From Pseudomonas sp. DG56-2 (GTDB lineage: Bacteria; Pseudomonadota; Gammaproteobacteria; Pseudomonadales; Pseudomonadaceae): a stretch of DNA of 64,000 bases. How positions within the stretch are numbered: position 1 is the stretch's first letter; each line of letters opens with the position of its first letter. Both the position numbers and the translations under genes were made by a program. Location of the stretch: contig NZ_CP032311.1 in NCBI RefSeq assembly GCF_004803755.1, forward strand, positions 1,752,501 to 1,816,500. The letters are read 5' to 3'. Of the stretch, positions 8,046 to 18,600 are shown piece after piece. The notes beneath the pieces were generated by a model. It searched no databases, was not told the DNA's origin, and saw only the letters and a list, made by a program, of their open reading frames with translations.

Positions 8046-10442
8046 ATGTCGATGCATGGCGTTCGTCCAAAGATGCTCGGCTTTGTCAGCGAAGAAGTAT
8101 CCGCCTGGCTCGTTGCCCTTGTGGCATTGGTGGCTGGCGGTCTGTTGACCGCTTTGCTGGCGCTGGCAACTTACGAGTTGTACCAGCAGCAGCTGCGGCA
8201 ACGCTTCCAATTGCTGGCCAGCGAGCGCTACAGTCGTATCGAAGAGCGCTTCGAGGATCAGGTGCAGCGCCTTGATGGCCTGCGCCGATTCTTTGTCTAT
8301 GCCACCGAAATTACCGTCGACGAATTCAATGGCTATGCACGCCCCTTGTTGCATCGCACCCAGGCCTATTCCTGGGCGCCACGCGTACCGGGGGCGGCTC
8401 GTGATGAATTCGAACGACGGGCAAGCGAGACGCTAGGTCGTCCGTATTCAATTCAGCAACTGACCGACGAGGGTGAGTTGCAAGTATCGCCTCAGCGCCC
8501 ACTGTACTACCCGGTGCTGTTTACCCAGGCCTTAGGCCCTGCGCGCCAGCCCTTCGGCCTGGACCTGCTGTCGCAGGCCTTGCGAGAGGATACGCTGCAG
8601 CGCGCCTCCAAGCCTGGCTCCCTGGCTGTATCGGCGCCGTTGAACCTTACCGACGTAGAGCCCGACTATGCGCGTGGGGTGCTGATGGTGACGCCGGTGT
8701 TCGCGCCAGTCGACCCTGGTCCGTTGCCCAAGGGCTATGTCATGGCGGTGATCAGTATGCGTCAGCTGATGGCCGAGGGGCTGCCGAACGCGGCCCAGGA
8801 CAATCTGGTGGTACGGATTCGCGATCTCACGGGGCCGGATGGCCGCCAAGAGGTGCTGTTCCAGTCCGATAACCCGGGCACTTCATCGTCGCTTGCGGCC
8901 AGCTATCTGTTGCACCTGGCCGATCACGACTACCAACTTGATATCCGCCCCAGCCTGGCCTTCATGCAGGCCAACCGGTCTTCGGCAGTCACCGCTGTGG
9001 TGTTTCTTGGCGGGCTGCTCAGCTTGATGCTCAGCGCCTTGCTGTTCAGTCTGTTCAGCCAGCGCCAACGTGCCCTGACTCTGGTGGAGCAGCGCACCGA
9101 TGAACTGCGCGTGAGTGAGCAATCTTTGCGTGACACCCATAACCAGCTGAGCAGTGTGCTCAATGCCGCGACGCAGGTTGCGATCATTGCCACCAACTTG
9201 CGTGGCGTTGTCACGACCTTCAATGCCGGTGCCGAGCGCATGCTCGGTTACAGCAGCAGCGAAGCGGTCGGCAATCTGTCCCTTGAAGGACTGGTGTCGC
9301 CTCAGGAGCTGCAGCAGCGGGCGCGGGATCTAAGCCAGCGCTACGGGCGCGAGATCACACCCGCCCAGGCCATGTTCGCGCAAACCGTTCCGGAAAATGG
9401 TCGCGAAGCCGGAGAGTGGACGCTGGTGCGCAAGGACGGCAGCCAATTGCTGGCCAATATGCTGGTAACAGCAGTGCTCGATGAGCAGGGGTTGTGGGTT
9501 GGCCACCTGGCAATCTGCATCGATGTTACTGAGCGCAAGCGCGTGCACGAAGCCTTGGCAGAGCGCGATCGTTTGCTGGACAAGCTCAGTGCCGAAGTGC
9601 CGGGGGGCATCTATCAGTTTCGTCTGCGTGCCGATGGCAGCTCTTGCTTCAGTTATGCCAGCGAAGGCTTGCGGGATATCTACGAGATCGATCCGGCGTT
9701 GCTGCGTCAGGATGCTACCGCGGTGTTCGAGCGCATTCATCCGGACGACCTGTTACGGGTGCGTACTTCGATCCGCAGTTCTGCAGAGCAATTGACCCCT
9801 TGGCGAGAAGAGTATCGAGTGTTGTTGCCAATCGCCGGCCAGCGCTGGGTCAGGGGCGAGGCAACGCCCGAGCCGGAGGCTGATGGCAGCACGCTCTGGC
9901 ACGGCTATTTGACCGATATCTCCGATTTGAAGCGTGTCGAGGAAGAGCTGCGGGCCTTGTCGGTGACTGACTCACTGACAGGTATCCACAACCGTCGCTA
10001 TTTTCAGGAACGATTGAAGTCGGAGTTGGAGCGCGCCCAGCGCGATCAGCAGGAGCTGGCGATCATCATGTTGGACATCGACCATTTCAAGCGGATCAAC
10101 GACCAGTTCGGCCATGCCGTGGGTGACCACGTGTTGCGCAGTCTGTGCCAGCGCATCAGTCAGCGCCTGCGCCGCACTGATGTGTTCTGCCGTTTGGGCG
10201 GCGAAGAATTCATGGTGCTATGCCCAGGCAGTAGTGCCGACCAGGCGTACTCACTGGCCATGGAACTATGGCAGGGTGTACGTAGCGTAGCGGTAGAGGG
10301 CGTCGGGCAGGTCACTGCCAGTTTCGGCATTGCCGGCTGGCGCCCGGGGGAGGGCGCCGATGCCTTGCTGCTGCGCGCCGACTCTGGCGTGTACGCGGCC
10401 AAACTGGCTGGCCGCGATCGCGTCGAAGCAGAACTGCCCTAG
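8046..10442 (+). CDS. Membrane diguanylate cyclase: CHASE - PAS - PAS - GGDEF
   Basis: About 798 residues. A first membrane helix (about residues 20-42), an extracytoplasmic CHASE sensor domain, a second helix near 310-335, two PAS regions (roughly 365-485 and 500-635) and a C-terminal GGDEF domain. The active site is G-G-E-E-F at about residue 718, a form compatible with cyclic-di-GMP synthesis, and R-R-T-D five residues before it fits the product-inhibition I-site. No EAL domain. It likely converts an external signal into cyclic-di-GMP for biofilm or motility decisions. A GTG 12 nt upstream (8034) is an alternative start; neither has a clear ribosome site. It converges with dacB, leaving only four bases between stops. 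Confidence 0.93.
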   Translation: MSMHGVRPKMLGFVSEEVSAWLVALVALVAGGLLTALLALATYELYQQQLRQRFQLLASERYSRIEERFEDQVQRLDGLRRFFVYATEITVDEFNGYARPLLHRTQAYSWAPRVPGAARDEFERRASETLGRPYSIQQLTDEGELQVSPQRPLYYPVLFTQALGPARQPFGLDLLSQALREDTLQRASKPGSLAVSAPLNLTDVEPDYARGVLMVTPVFAPVDPGPLPKGYVMAVISMRQLMAEGLPNAAQDNLVVRIRDLTGPDGRQEVLFQSDNPGTSSSLAASYLLHLADHDYQLDIRPSLAFMQANRSSAVTAVVFLGGLLSLMLSALLFSLFSQRQRALTLVEQRTDELRVSEQSLRDTHNQLSSVLNAATQVAIIATNLRGVVTTFNAGAERMLGYSSSEAVGNLSLEGLVSPQELQQRARDLSQRYGREITPAQAMFAQTVPENGREAGEWTLVRKDGSQLLANMLVTAVLDEQGLWVGHLAICIDVTERKRVHEALAERDRLLDKLSAEVPGGIYQFRLRADGSSCFSYASEGLRDIYEIDPALLRQDATAVFERIHPDDLLRVRTSIRSSAEQLTPWREEYRVLLPIAGQRWVRGEATPEPEADGSTLWHGYLTDISDLKRVEEELRALSVTDSLTGIHNRRYFQERLKSELERAQRDQQELAIIMLDIDHFKRINDQFGHAVGDHVLRSLCQRISQRLRRTDVFCRLGGEEFMVLCPGSSADQAYSLAMELWQGVRSVAVEGVGQVTASFGIAGWRPGEGADALLLRADSGVYAAKLAGRDRVEAELP

Positions 10443-10446
10443 GCTG

Positions 10447-11910
10447 TCAGGGCGCTACAGCGGCAGTGCTGTTGACCAGCTTTGGCTGGCGATACAGGTC
10501 CAGCAGGACCTGATCGAGTACCGCAGAGGCACCCCAGGGCTTTGGATCGTTGAGGATCGCTGCCACTGCCCAGGTATTGCCGTTGCTGTCGCGGCTGAAG
10601 CCTGCAATCGCACGTACGGTGTTCAGGGTGCCGGTCTTGATATGGGCTTCGCCGGTCATGGCCGTGCGCTTGAGACGCTTGCGCATGGTGCCATCCATGC
10701 CTACCAGTGGCATGGAGCTGATGAACTCGGCGGCATAAGGGCTTTTCCATGCCGCTTGCAGCAGGGCAGCCATTTCCCGGGTGCTGACGCGCTCAGCACG
10801 AGACAAGCCCGAGCCATTTTCCATGATCAGGTGCGGCGCCGTGATGCCTTTTTTCGCCAGCCACTGGCGTACCACACGCTGCGCTGCACGGGCGTCGTCG
10901 CCGTCGGCATCGGTACGAAACTGTGCGCCCAGGCTCAGGAACAGCTGTTGAGCCATGGTGTTGTTACTGTATTTGTTGATGTCGCGGATGATCTCGACCA
11001 AGTCTGGCGAGAAGGCGCGGGCCAGCAAGCGTGCGCTCTTGGGTACATTGTCGATGCGGTCGCGGCCTTGGATGGTGCCACCCAGCTCACTCCAGATGGC
11101 GCGCACTGCACCTGCCGCGTAGGTAGGGTGGTCGAGCAGCGACAAGTAGGTTTGCGAGTTGCAACCATCACCCAACTGGCCACTGACCACGACAGTGACG
11201 CCGTCAGCCTGAGTCACCGGGTTGTAGCGGACATTGCCGGAGCATTGCTTGCTGTTGACTGCCTTGACCTGATTGTCGATGCGGATGTTGGCGATGGGGG
11301 GTTCAACCGACACCAGCACTTTGCCGCCGTCATTGCGGGCCACAAAACGCAGGGCCTTGAGGTTGATCAGCAACGAATCAGGCTTGACCAGGAACGGTTT
11401 GTTTTCGTCGCCACCGTCGTCATTGAACTGGGGAAGCACCGGCTGGACGAAATGGCTGCGGTCGAGCACCAGATCGCCGCTGATGGTCTGTACACCATTG
11501 GCGCGCAGGTCGCGCATCAGCAGCCAGAGTTTTTCCATGTTCAGTTTCGGGTCACCGCCACCTTTGAGGTAGAGATTGCCCTGCAAGACACCGTTGCGCA
11601 GGGGGCCGTCACTGTAGAACTCGGTTTTCCATTGGTGCGTAGGGCCCAGCAGTTCCAGGGCGGCATAGGTGGTGACCAGTTTCATGGTTGAAGCTGGGTT
11701 GACCGACACATCGGCGTTGAACATGGTGGGTGTACCAGGGCCGTTGAGCGGGATCATAACCAGCGACAGGGCCGTGTCCTGCAATTTGTTGGTTTTCAAC
11801 GCTTGCTGCACTTTGGCGGGCAGCGTGGTGTTTACGGCCGCAGCCTGAGAGGGAAGCGCAATAGGCAAAAGCAGGCCGGCGAGCAGAAGAGGGCGTAAAG
11901 ATTTGATCAT
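10447..11910 (-). CDS. dacB: D-alanyl-D-alanine carboxypeptidase/endopeptidase PBP4 (DacB)
   Basis: 487 residues with a Sec signal peptide (MIKSLRPLLLAGLLLPIALPSQA, cut near residue 23-25), hence periplasmic. The three penicillin-binding motifs are present: S-T-M-K with the nucleophilic serine at about residue 74, S-N-N near 315, and K-T-G near 423. The long insert between the first two motifs is typical of class C low-molecular-weight PBPs (peptidase S13). The enzyme trims or cuts peptidoglycan cross-links. The frame is open farther upstream to 12087, but the signal peptide fixes the start at 11910. Confidence 0.96.
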   Translation of the reverse strand: MIKSLRPLLLAGLLLPIALPSQAAAVNTTLPAKVQQALKTNKLQDTALSLVMIPLNGPGTPTMFNADVSVNPASTMKLVTTYAALELLGPTHQWKTEFYSDGPLRNGVLQGNLYLKGGGDPKLNMEKLWLLMRDLRANGVQTISGDLVLDRSHFVQPVLPQFNDDGGDENKPFLVKPDSLLINLKALRFVARNDGGKVLVSVEPPIANIRIDNQVKAVNSKQCSGNVRYNPVTQADGVTVVVSGQLGDGCNSQTYLSLLDHPTYAAGAVRAIWSELGGTIQGRDRIDNVPKSARLLARAFSPDLVEIIRDINKYSNNTMAQQLFLSLGAQFRTDADGDDARAAQRVVRQWLAKKGITAPHLIMENGSGLSRAERVSTREMAALLQAAWKSPYAAEFISSMPLVGMDGTMRKRLKRTAMTGEAHIKTGTLNTVRAIAGFSRDSNGNTWAVAAILNDPKPWGASAVLDQVLLDLYRQPKLVNSTAAVAP

Positions 11911-12668
11911 GTAGTAAAACCCTGCGCGCGAGGGGTGAAAAAAACGGAGCGGGAAAAGATGAAAGCTCCGGTATAAAAAAATATAGCGCGCATTATGCCC
12001 GAAGGTGCTGGGCGATGGGGCAGTGGCAAGGGGTGGCTTGTCGGCTTTTGTGCAAGTAAGTCGGCTAATTTGGCTTGCTGTGGGCAAAAAAAAGGTTGTT
12101 CACGGAATTCCGGGAACTACGCACCGGGGCCTGCTAGCGAGTGAGCACCGGAATGTGGCTCGAATGGCGATGGACATATCCGTTTGTTGGGGTGGCACTA
12201 CTGGCCGGCTTCGCTTTTACGGCGACCCACTTTCGTCGGGGTGTATGGACCGGACACATGGTGGACACGTGTACGGAGACATCGTTGACACATTATCGCC
12301 TGCCATCCGGGTTGTCCCTTCGGTAGGTTGAGTGTAGGTATTGCGTAGTCGGGTGCAGGCCATGGATGGCCTGCGAGCACCGTAGGGCCAGGACGGCCCT
12401 TCGGTGCGGTCCCGACGGGAGCAATGCCGGAGCGAAGGGACCCGGAGCGCAGCGTAGGGCCGAATGCAGGGACACACGGTTTTGGTTCCTTTTGCCAAGA
12501 CAAAAGGGACCCGCCGTAAGGGCGGAAGGGGCCAACAGCGCCGCCGCATCGAATGGATAAGCTCACAGCCTCAAATCCCAGCCCAGCCCAAAGATCATGC
12601 CCCCGGGATTTCGTGAAGAACCAAAAAAAAGGGCCATCACGATGGATGGCCCTGATTACACCAGAAGA
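11911..12668. other. Long non-coding stretch with hairpin-rich dispersed-repeat-like element (about 12356-12530)
   Basis: No convincing gene in these ~760 bases; several short frames on both strands look accidental. From about 12356 the DNA is a string of perfect or near-perfect palindromes: CAGGCCAT/ATGGCCTG (12356-12373), GCACCG-AGGGCC with GGCCCT-CGGTGC just after it, CCTTTTG/CAAAAGG (12488-12507) and CCGCC/GGCGG (12511-12525). I recall similar strings (a 'TTTTGG...CAAAA' hairpin followed by CCCGCC-GTAAG-GGCGG) scattered in Pseudomonas genomes, often mis-annotated as small proteins. The part 12100-12300 has no recognisable content. Confidence 0.55.
12623..12652 (-). terminator. Intrinsic terminator of yggL
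   Basis: On the minus strand GGGCCATC-CATCGT-GATGGCCC is followed by eight T residues, about 17 nt after the yggL stop. Textbook form. Confidence 0.92.
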
Positions 12669-13013
12669 TCAAACAGCCGGATTGACCGGATTTTCTGGGT
12701 ACCATGCGTCGATCAGCGGGCTGATTTCGATATTGGTCAATTCAGCGCGACCTTTGAGCCATGCTTCAACGGCGCTGCGCTGTTCTTCGGTGACCGAGCC
12801 ACGCTTGGCGGCGCACACCAGACCAAAGTCATCACCACCAACATAATCCAGACCGTTGGCGTCCATCGCCTCGGTCAGGAACGCGTCGAGGAAGGCATCG
12901 ATTGCTTCGTCAGTCAGATCTTCCTTGAAGCCCAGGTTCAACTCGAAGCCCAATTCCTGGAACTCATCTACACAAAGCTTTTTGCGCAGACGGCGGGAAC
13001 GGTTAGTGGCCAT
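12669..13013 (-). CDS. yggL: YggL family 50S ribosome-binding protein (DUF469)
   Basis: 114 residues, acidic, with the family opening R-S-R-R-L-R-K-K-L-x-V-D-E-F-Q-E-L-G-F and an A-x-L-x-E-x-x-D-x-N-G-L-D-Y-V-G-G-D-D-F-G middle. Proteins of this family bind the 50S subunit; their exact role is unsettled. A GAGGA ribosome site precedes the ATG. The gene is monocistronic: its own terminator lies downstream, and the metE promoter region lies on the other side. Confidence 0.88.
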   Translation of the reverse strand: MATNRSRRLRKKLCVDEFQELGFELNLGFKEDLTDEAIDAFLDAFLTEAMDANGLDYVGGDDFGLVCAAKRGSVTEEQRSAVEAWLKGRAELTNIEISPLIDAWYPENPVNPAV

Positions 13014-13205
13014 GAAACAATCCTCTTAATAAATATCGGGCGCAGTCTACCAGCTTCAGCCCCCGGCTGCCTGCTTGTACATGCACTTGCTGATTTAGCA
13101 CCTGTTGGCTGTACGTTTTGTCTGTAGCGAGCGATCAGGACGGTGCGGATGGCGGAATCTGTTGTGCGAGATGATGAGTAAAATTTGTGATGATCAAGAA
13201 TTAAA

Positions 13206-13218
13206 TGAGTTTGTCTCA
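13206..13218. promoter_or_regulatory. MetR-like operator upstream of metE
   Basis: TGAG-TTTGT-CTCA is a perfect palindrome in the TGAA-N5-TTCA format bound by the LysR-type regulator MetR. It lies 55-67 nt before metE. No metR gene is in the window, so the assignment rests on format and position. Confidence 0.45.
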
Positions 13219-13272
13219 CTCTAGGCCAAGTGCCGACAATGGCTCCCATCAAACACATCGGAGTTTTTTGTC

Positions 13273-15561
13273 ATGGCCTTGGCTCATTCCCTGGGATTTC
13301 CGCGCATTGGTCGCGACCGTGAACTGAAGAAAGCCCAGGAGGCTTTCTGGAAAGGTGAGCTGAGCGAGGCGGGCTTGCGTGCTGTTGGCAGTGAGTTGCG
13401 CAAAACCCACTGGCAACTGCAGAAAGATGCTGGAATCGAGTTGCTGCCCGTCGGCGATTTCGCTTGGTACGATCAAGTACTGACGCACTCCTTGATGTTC
13501 GGGGTGATTCCGGAGCGATTCCGCCCTCACGATGGTAAAGCGTCCCTGCAAACTCTGTTTGGCATGGCGCGTGGCGTCAGCGACAGTTGCTGTGGCGGTG
13601 CCCATGCCCAGGAAATGACCAAGTGGTTCGATACCAACTACCACTACCTGGTACCTGAGTTCAGTGCCGATCAGCGGTTTCAGCTGGGCTGGGATCAACT
13701 GTTCGAAGAAGTCGCCGAAGCCAAGGCGCTGGGCCACAACGTCAAACCCGTGGTAATCGGTCCGCTGACCTATCTGTGGCTGGGTAAAACCAAAGGTGCG
13801 CATTTCGACAAACTGGAACTGCTTGACCGTCTGTTGCCGTTGTATGGGCAGATTTTCCAGCGCCTGGCAGCCCAAGGCGTTGAGTGGGTTCAGATCGATG
13901 AGCCCATTCTGGTCCTGGACCTGCCGCAGGAATGGAAAAATGCGTTCGAACGCGCCTACAACCAGATCCAGCGTGATCCACTGAAAAAACTGCTCGCCAC
14001 TTATTTCGGTGGCCTGGAAGAAAACCTGGGTCTGGCGGCTAACCTGCCGGTCGACGGTTTGCACATTGATTTAGTGCGCGCCCCCGAGCAGTATCCAACC
14101 ATCCTCGATCGTTTGCCCGCTTACAAAGTTCTGTCGCTGGGTGTGGTCAACGGGCGTAACGTCTGGCGTTGCCACCTGGAAAAAGCTCTGGCCGTGCTGC
14201 AACACGCCAATGAGCGTCTGGGTGAGCGTCTGTGGATCGCACCTTCTTGTTCTTTGCTGCACAGCCCGGTGGATCTGGGGCGTGAAGACCTGTTGGATGC
14301 CGAACTCAAGAGTTGGCTGGCCTTCGCTGTACAGAAGTGCGAAGAAGTCGCTGTTCTGGCCAGGGCAGTCAATGAGCCGCAAGCGCCAGCCGTAGTGCAA
14401 GCACTGGCGCAAAGCTGTGCAGTGCAGGCCAGCCGCGCCGCTTCCTCGCGTATCCACAAGCCTGCTGTTCAGGCGCGAGTCGCTGCTATCACCAGCAAGG
14501 ACAGCCAGCGTCAGTCGTCGTTTATCACCCGTATCGCCAAGCAGCGTGCGGGCCTGGATCTGCCGCTGTTTCCGACCACGACCATTGGCTCGTTCCCGCA
14601 AACCGGTGCGATTCGCCTGGCCCGTCAGTCGTTCAAGCAAGGCAAGCTCACCGAAGCCGAATACACCGAAGCAATGCACAGTGAGATTCGTCATGCCGTC
14701 GAAGTGCAGGAACGCTTGGGCCTGGACGTACTGGTGCACGGTGAAGCCGAGCGTAACGACATGGTCGAGTACTTTGCCGAGCAACTGGACGGCTATGTGT
14801 TCACCCGTTTTGGCTGGGTCCAGAGTTACGGTTCGCGCTGTGTGAAACCTGCAGTGATATTCGGTGACCTGAGCCGTCCGAAAGCCATGACTGTAGAATG
14901 GATTCGCTATGCTCAAGGTCTGACCGACAAAGTCATGAAAGGCATGCTGACCGGGCCGGTAACTATGCTGATGTGGTCGTTCCCCCGCGAGGATGTTTCT
15001 CGCGAAGTGCAGGCACGACAACTGGCGTTGGCCATTCGCGATGAAGTGGTCGATCTCGAAGCGGCGGGGATCAAGATCGTGCAGATCGACGAAGCCGCAT
15101 TCCGTGAAGGACTACCGCTGCGCCAGGCACAATGGCAGCATTACCTGGATTGGGCGACCGAGGCCTTCCGTTTGTGTGCCTCCGGTGTCGGTGACCAAAC
15201 CCAGATCCACACGCACATGTGTTACAGCGAGTTCAACGATGTCATTGCATCGATTGCTGCGATGGATGCCGACGTCATCACCATTGAAACATCGCGTTCG
15301 GATATGGAGTTGCTGGATGCTTTCGAGGCCTTCGCCTACCCGAATGAAATCGGTCCGGGGGTCTACGACATCCACTCGCCACGCGTGCCGGACGCCTCGG
15401 AAATGGCCAACTTGCTGCGCAAGGCCGCCAAGCGTATTCCTGCCGAGCGCTTGTGGGTCAATCCGGATTGCGGTCTGAAAACCCGTGGCTGGCCAGAAAC
15501 CGAGGCGGCTCTGGTTCACATGGTCACCGCTGCTCGCCAACTGCGTAAAGAGTTGGCTTGA
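13273..15561 (+). CDS. metE: Cobalamin-independent methionine synthase
   Basis: 762 residues, full length for the two-barrel MetE family. It transfers the methyl group from 5-methyltetrahydropteroyl-triglutamate to homocysteine, the last step of methionine synthesis, without vitamin B12. The N-terminal barrel starts [16 protein letters not shown]. The C-terminal catalytic barrel has T-T-I-G-S-F-P-Q-T, and the zinc-binding H-x-H-M-C-Y-S-E near residue 646 with C-G-L-K-T-R-G-W near 732. It is monocistronic. No cobalamin riboswitch is evident upstream; a MetR-like palindrome is. Confidence 0.98.
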   Translation: MALAHSLGFPRIGRDRELKKAQEAFWKGELSEAGLRAVGSELRKTHWQLQKDAGIELLPVGDFAWYDQVLTHSLMFGVIPERFRPHDGKASLQTLFGMARGVSDSCCGGAHAQEMTKWFDTNYHYLVPEFSADQRFQLGWDQLFEEVAEAKALGHNVKPVVIGPLTYLWLGKTKGAHFDKLELLDRLLPLYGQIFQRLAAQGVEWVQIDEPILVLDLPQEWKNAFERAYNQIQRDPLKKLLATYFGGLEENLGLAANLPVDGLHIDLVRAPEQYPTILDRLPAYKVLSLGVVNGRNVWRCHLEKALAVLQHANERLGERLWIAPSCSLLHSPVDLGREDLLDAELKSWLAFAVQKCEEVAVLARAVNEPQAPAVVQALAQSCAVQASRAASSRIHKPAVQARVAAITSKDSQRQSSFITRIAKQRAGLDLPLFPTTTIGSFPQTGAIRLARQSFKQGKLTEAEYTEAMHSEIRHAVEVQERLGLDVLVHGEAERNDMVEYFAEQLDGYVFTRFGWVQSYGSRCVKPAVIFGDLSRPKAMTVEWIRYAQGLTDKVMKGMLTGPVTMLMWSFPREDVSREVQARQLALAIRDEVVDLEAAGIKIVQIDEAAFREGLPLRQAQWQHYLDWATEAFRLCASGVGDQTQIHTHMCYSEFNDVIASIAAMDADVITIETSRSDMELLDAFEAFAYPNEIGPGVYDIHSPRVPDASEMANLLRKAAKRIPAERLWVNPDCGLKTRGWPETEAALVHMVTAARQLRKELA

Positions 15562-15589
15562 TCCGTGTCGCGGTAATTTGCACTGGGTT

Positions 15590-15612
15590 GCTGGGCTGCG
15601 TTGCAGCCCAGC
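15590..15612. terminator. Hairpin between convergent metE and hybrid kinase gene
   Basis: GCTGGGCTGC-GTT-GCAGCCCAGC: a 10-bp perfect stem with a 3-nt loop, placed between the two stop codons. No T-run on either strand, so termination efficiency is uncertain. Confidence 0.55.
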
Positions 15613-15633
15613 GCCGTTGTCGGCAGTTTGCTT

Positions 15634-18600
15634 TCAGCTTGCCTTGGCTGCTGTAGTGGCGCGGTCACCGCGCTGCAAGTGCTGCGCCAACGCCTGTTCC
15701 AGCATGGCCATCGCAGCTGTCACCTGTTGCTGGTGAAACTTGAGCGTGGCGGGCGATGCATCTGCGCTGCAGCCTGCTTCAAGTTGTTCGCAGGCATTGA
15801 TCAAGGCATTGGCTTGAATGATGCGTGCAGCACCCAGAACTCGGTGTGCCTCACCTCTCAATTGATGCGATTGCAGGTTCGTATCAAGCGCCTCCATCGC
15901 GGCCCGATCCCGGCTCAGGCTTTCCAGAAGTTGCTCGAGCAACGCCTGCAAGTCGGCAGGACAGTCGCCCACCAATGGCCGCAGGCCTTGCAGATCGAAC
16001 AATCGACAGTCATCTGCGGGCTCGCGTTCAGGCAGCACGGCGATCCCGGCGAGGCGCTGACTGAGGGTCTTGAGGCTGATAGGTTTGAGCAGGCAGTCGT
16101 CCATGCCGGCGTGATGGCACTGTTGGCGGACTTCAGGCTGAGCGTTGGCGGTATAGCCCAGAATGGTGCAGCGTGGCCATCGCCTTTCACTTTCTTCAGT
16201 TCGGACCGTTCGGGCAAATTGATAGCCGTTGATGCCTGGCATATTGCAGTCCACGACCAGCACATCGAATGGCTCGCGGCGCCAACGTTGCAAGCCTTCC
16301 AGGCCGTTGTCGGCGCTGCCGTACGCCAGCCCCAGATGAGTCAACTGTTGAGTCATTAGCAACAGATTGGCGGGGTGATCATCGACGACCAGTATTTTCA
16401 GCGCGGCAATCTCAATGCAGGACTCGGAGGTGGGGGTGATCACCCTGGGCGCATGGGTCATGAGCGTCAAAGGCATGCTGATGTGCACGCAGGTGCCCTG
16501 GCCCAACACGCTGTGCAATGTCAGGCTACCGCCCATACGCCTGCACAGGTCGCGGCTGATAGCCAGGCCCAGGCCGGTTCCACTGCGTGCCAGCTGACTG
16601 TCCGGGTTGGCCTGGGCGAAGGGCAGGAAAACGCGTTGTTGGTCTTGTTCGCGGATGCCGATGCCGCTGTCCTTGACCCTCAGCTCAAGTTGGACGATAT
16701 CTGGCGCGGAGCCAGGCTCCAGGGTTAGATCGATGATGATCTGCCCGTGCTCGGTGAATTTGATCGCATTACTGAGCAGATTTGAAAGTATTTGCTTGAA
16801 CCGTAGCGGGTCCAGTTGGACGTTGGTGTGGGCGTTGGGGGATATGCGGATCATCAGGCTCAGGTTTTTCTGCCGAGCCAGACCGTCGAACACTCGCCGG
16901 ACAGACTCGACCAGCTCTGCAAGGTTGACTTGCTCCGGCGCCAGGGTCAGGTGCCCGGACTCGATACGGGCGATGTCGAGTATGTCGCCGATCAGCGCCA
17001 GCAGGTCCTTGGCCGAGCTGTAGGCGACTTCTATTGCCGGACGGTCCGGTTGGCTCGCTCCAGCTTTTTCCAGCGCCAGCTCAAGCATGCCGAGTATGGC
17101 ATTCATGGGGGTACGGATTTCATGACTGATGGTTGCCAGAAAGGTGCTTTTGGCGCGGCTGGCGTCATCGGCACGTTGCTTGGCCAAGCTCAGGTCCTGA
17201 ATCAGTTGGCGGCGCTCGCTGATATCGATCCAGCCACCAATGATACCCTGGATCTCGCCGAGCGAATCGCGGTAGGGGAGGATCCAGTGGTAAATGGTCA
17301 TTGCCTTGTCGTTGAGCAATAGCGGGCGGTCGACAACCAGTGGCACGCCCTCGCGCATCACTTGCTGATAGTCGGCCTGGATCTGGCTGGCATAGCAGCT
17401 GTCGCCCAGGGCGCCATCTTCGACGCGCATGTCCAGCACTTCACTGCGCTGCAATTGGACGGCCTCCAGGTAACTGTCGTTGCAGCTTTGCAGCAAGCCT
17501 TCGCGGTCACGCACATAGATGGGATGGGGAGTACCGTTGACCAGCGTGCGCATGAATTCCAGTTGATCGCCCAGGGCGCGCTCGGCACTCTCGCGTTGTT
17601 TGATCTGCCGGCGCATACGCGCATTCCAGGCCAGTGAAAGCAACAGAAGCAGGCTGGTGCCCAGTACGACTTGCAGCACCAGTTGGTGGTACTTGTTCCA
17701 GTAGGCGTTACTCTCGGCACTGTAGCCGCGCCAGCGGTTGTTGATAATGCCCAGCTCCTCAGGTGCAATGCTCAGCAGCGCTTTGTCCAGGATGGAGGTT
17801 AGCTCCTGGGCATGGCGCGGGGTCGCCATGGAAAACGTTGCCGGCAGCGTGCCAACCGATGCGCGAATGACCATGCCGGCCTGGCTCGCCATACTGAAGT
17901 TGGCGTCGATCAGCGGCACAATGGCAGCGTCGACATGGCCGTTGGCGAGCAGTGACGTCGAATAGGCCGTGCTTTCGGTCTGGATCACTTCGGCCATGTG
18001 TTCGTGCAGCGTGTCGATCAGCGCGCTGTTGCGCGCCAGGGCTACACGTTTATTTGCGAGTTGCTCCAGGGACGTGGGCTGGTCGATGCCCTTGCGGGTC
18101 ATCAGCACATACGAATTTTCCAGGTAGGGTCGGCTGATGGCCAGGGTGTTTTCGCGATGCTTGCTATGGCTGATCGCGGCGATGATATCGGCCTGGTCAT
18201 TGTTCAGGCGGTCGATCATTTCGCTGAAGCCGTTGGCGCGTTGTATCTCGAAGCGCAGGCCTGTACGCAAGCGAATCAGTTCAAGAAGGTCGGCGGCAAT
18301 CCCGCGAAAATTCCCCGAGCTGTCAAAAAACGTCAGCGGCGCTGCGGTTTCATTGACCACCACGCGAACCACTGGATGCTCGCTCAGCCATCGCTCTTCA
18401 CGCTGAGAAAGTTGTAGTTTGCGATCTGTCAGCAGCACATCGCTGCCTGCGCTCCAGCGTTTGAACAAATTCTCGCGGGTGTCGAGGGGTATGTGATCGA
18501 GTGTTGCATTGACCAGTTGCAGCAAGGTGAGATTGCTCTGCTGTATAGCGAAGCTGAAGCCGACCGGTTCATGTTTGCCGAAGTTGGCCATCTTGACGTT

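Noticed and set aside
12230..12300. Possible insertion-sequence end (ACACATGGTGGACACGTGT and nearby GTTGACAC)
   Set aside because: No transposase remnant and no matching inverted end or target duplication could be found in the window.
12217..12566. Several overlapping 80-120-codon frames on both strands
   Set aside because: They run through a chain of palindromes, which keeps many frames open; compositions are Pro/Arg/Ser-rich without structure. Treated as a non-coding element.
13249..14064. Long antisense frame inside metE (and similar ones inside rlmL, acnA, mqo, slt, fadB)
   Set aside because: Typical high-G+C shadow frames opposite real genes; they have no family features of their own.
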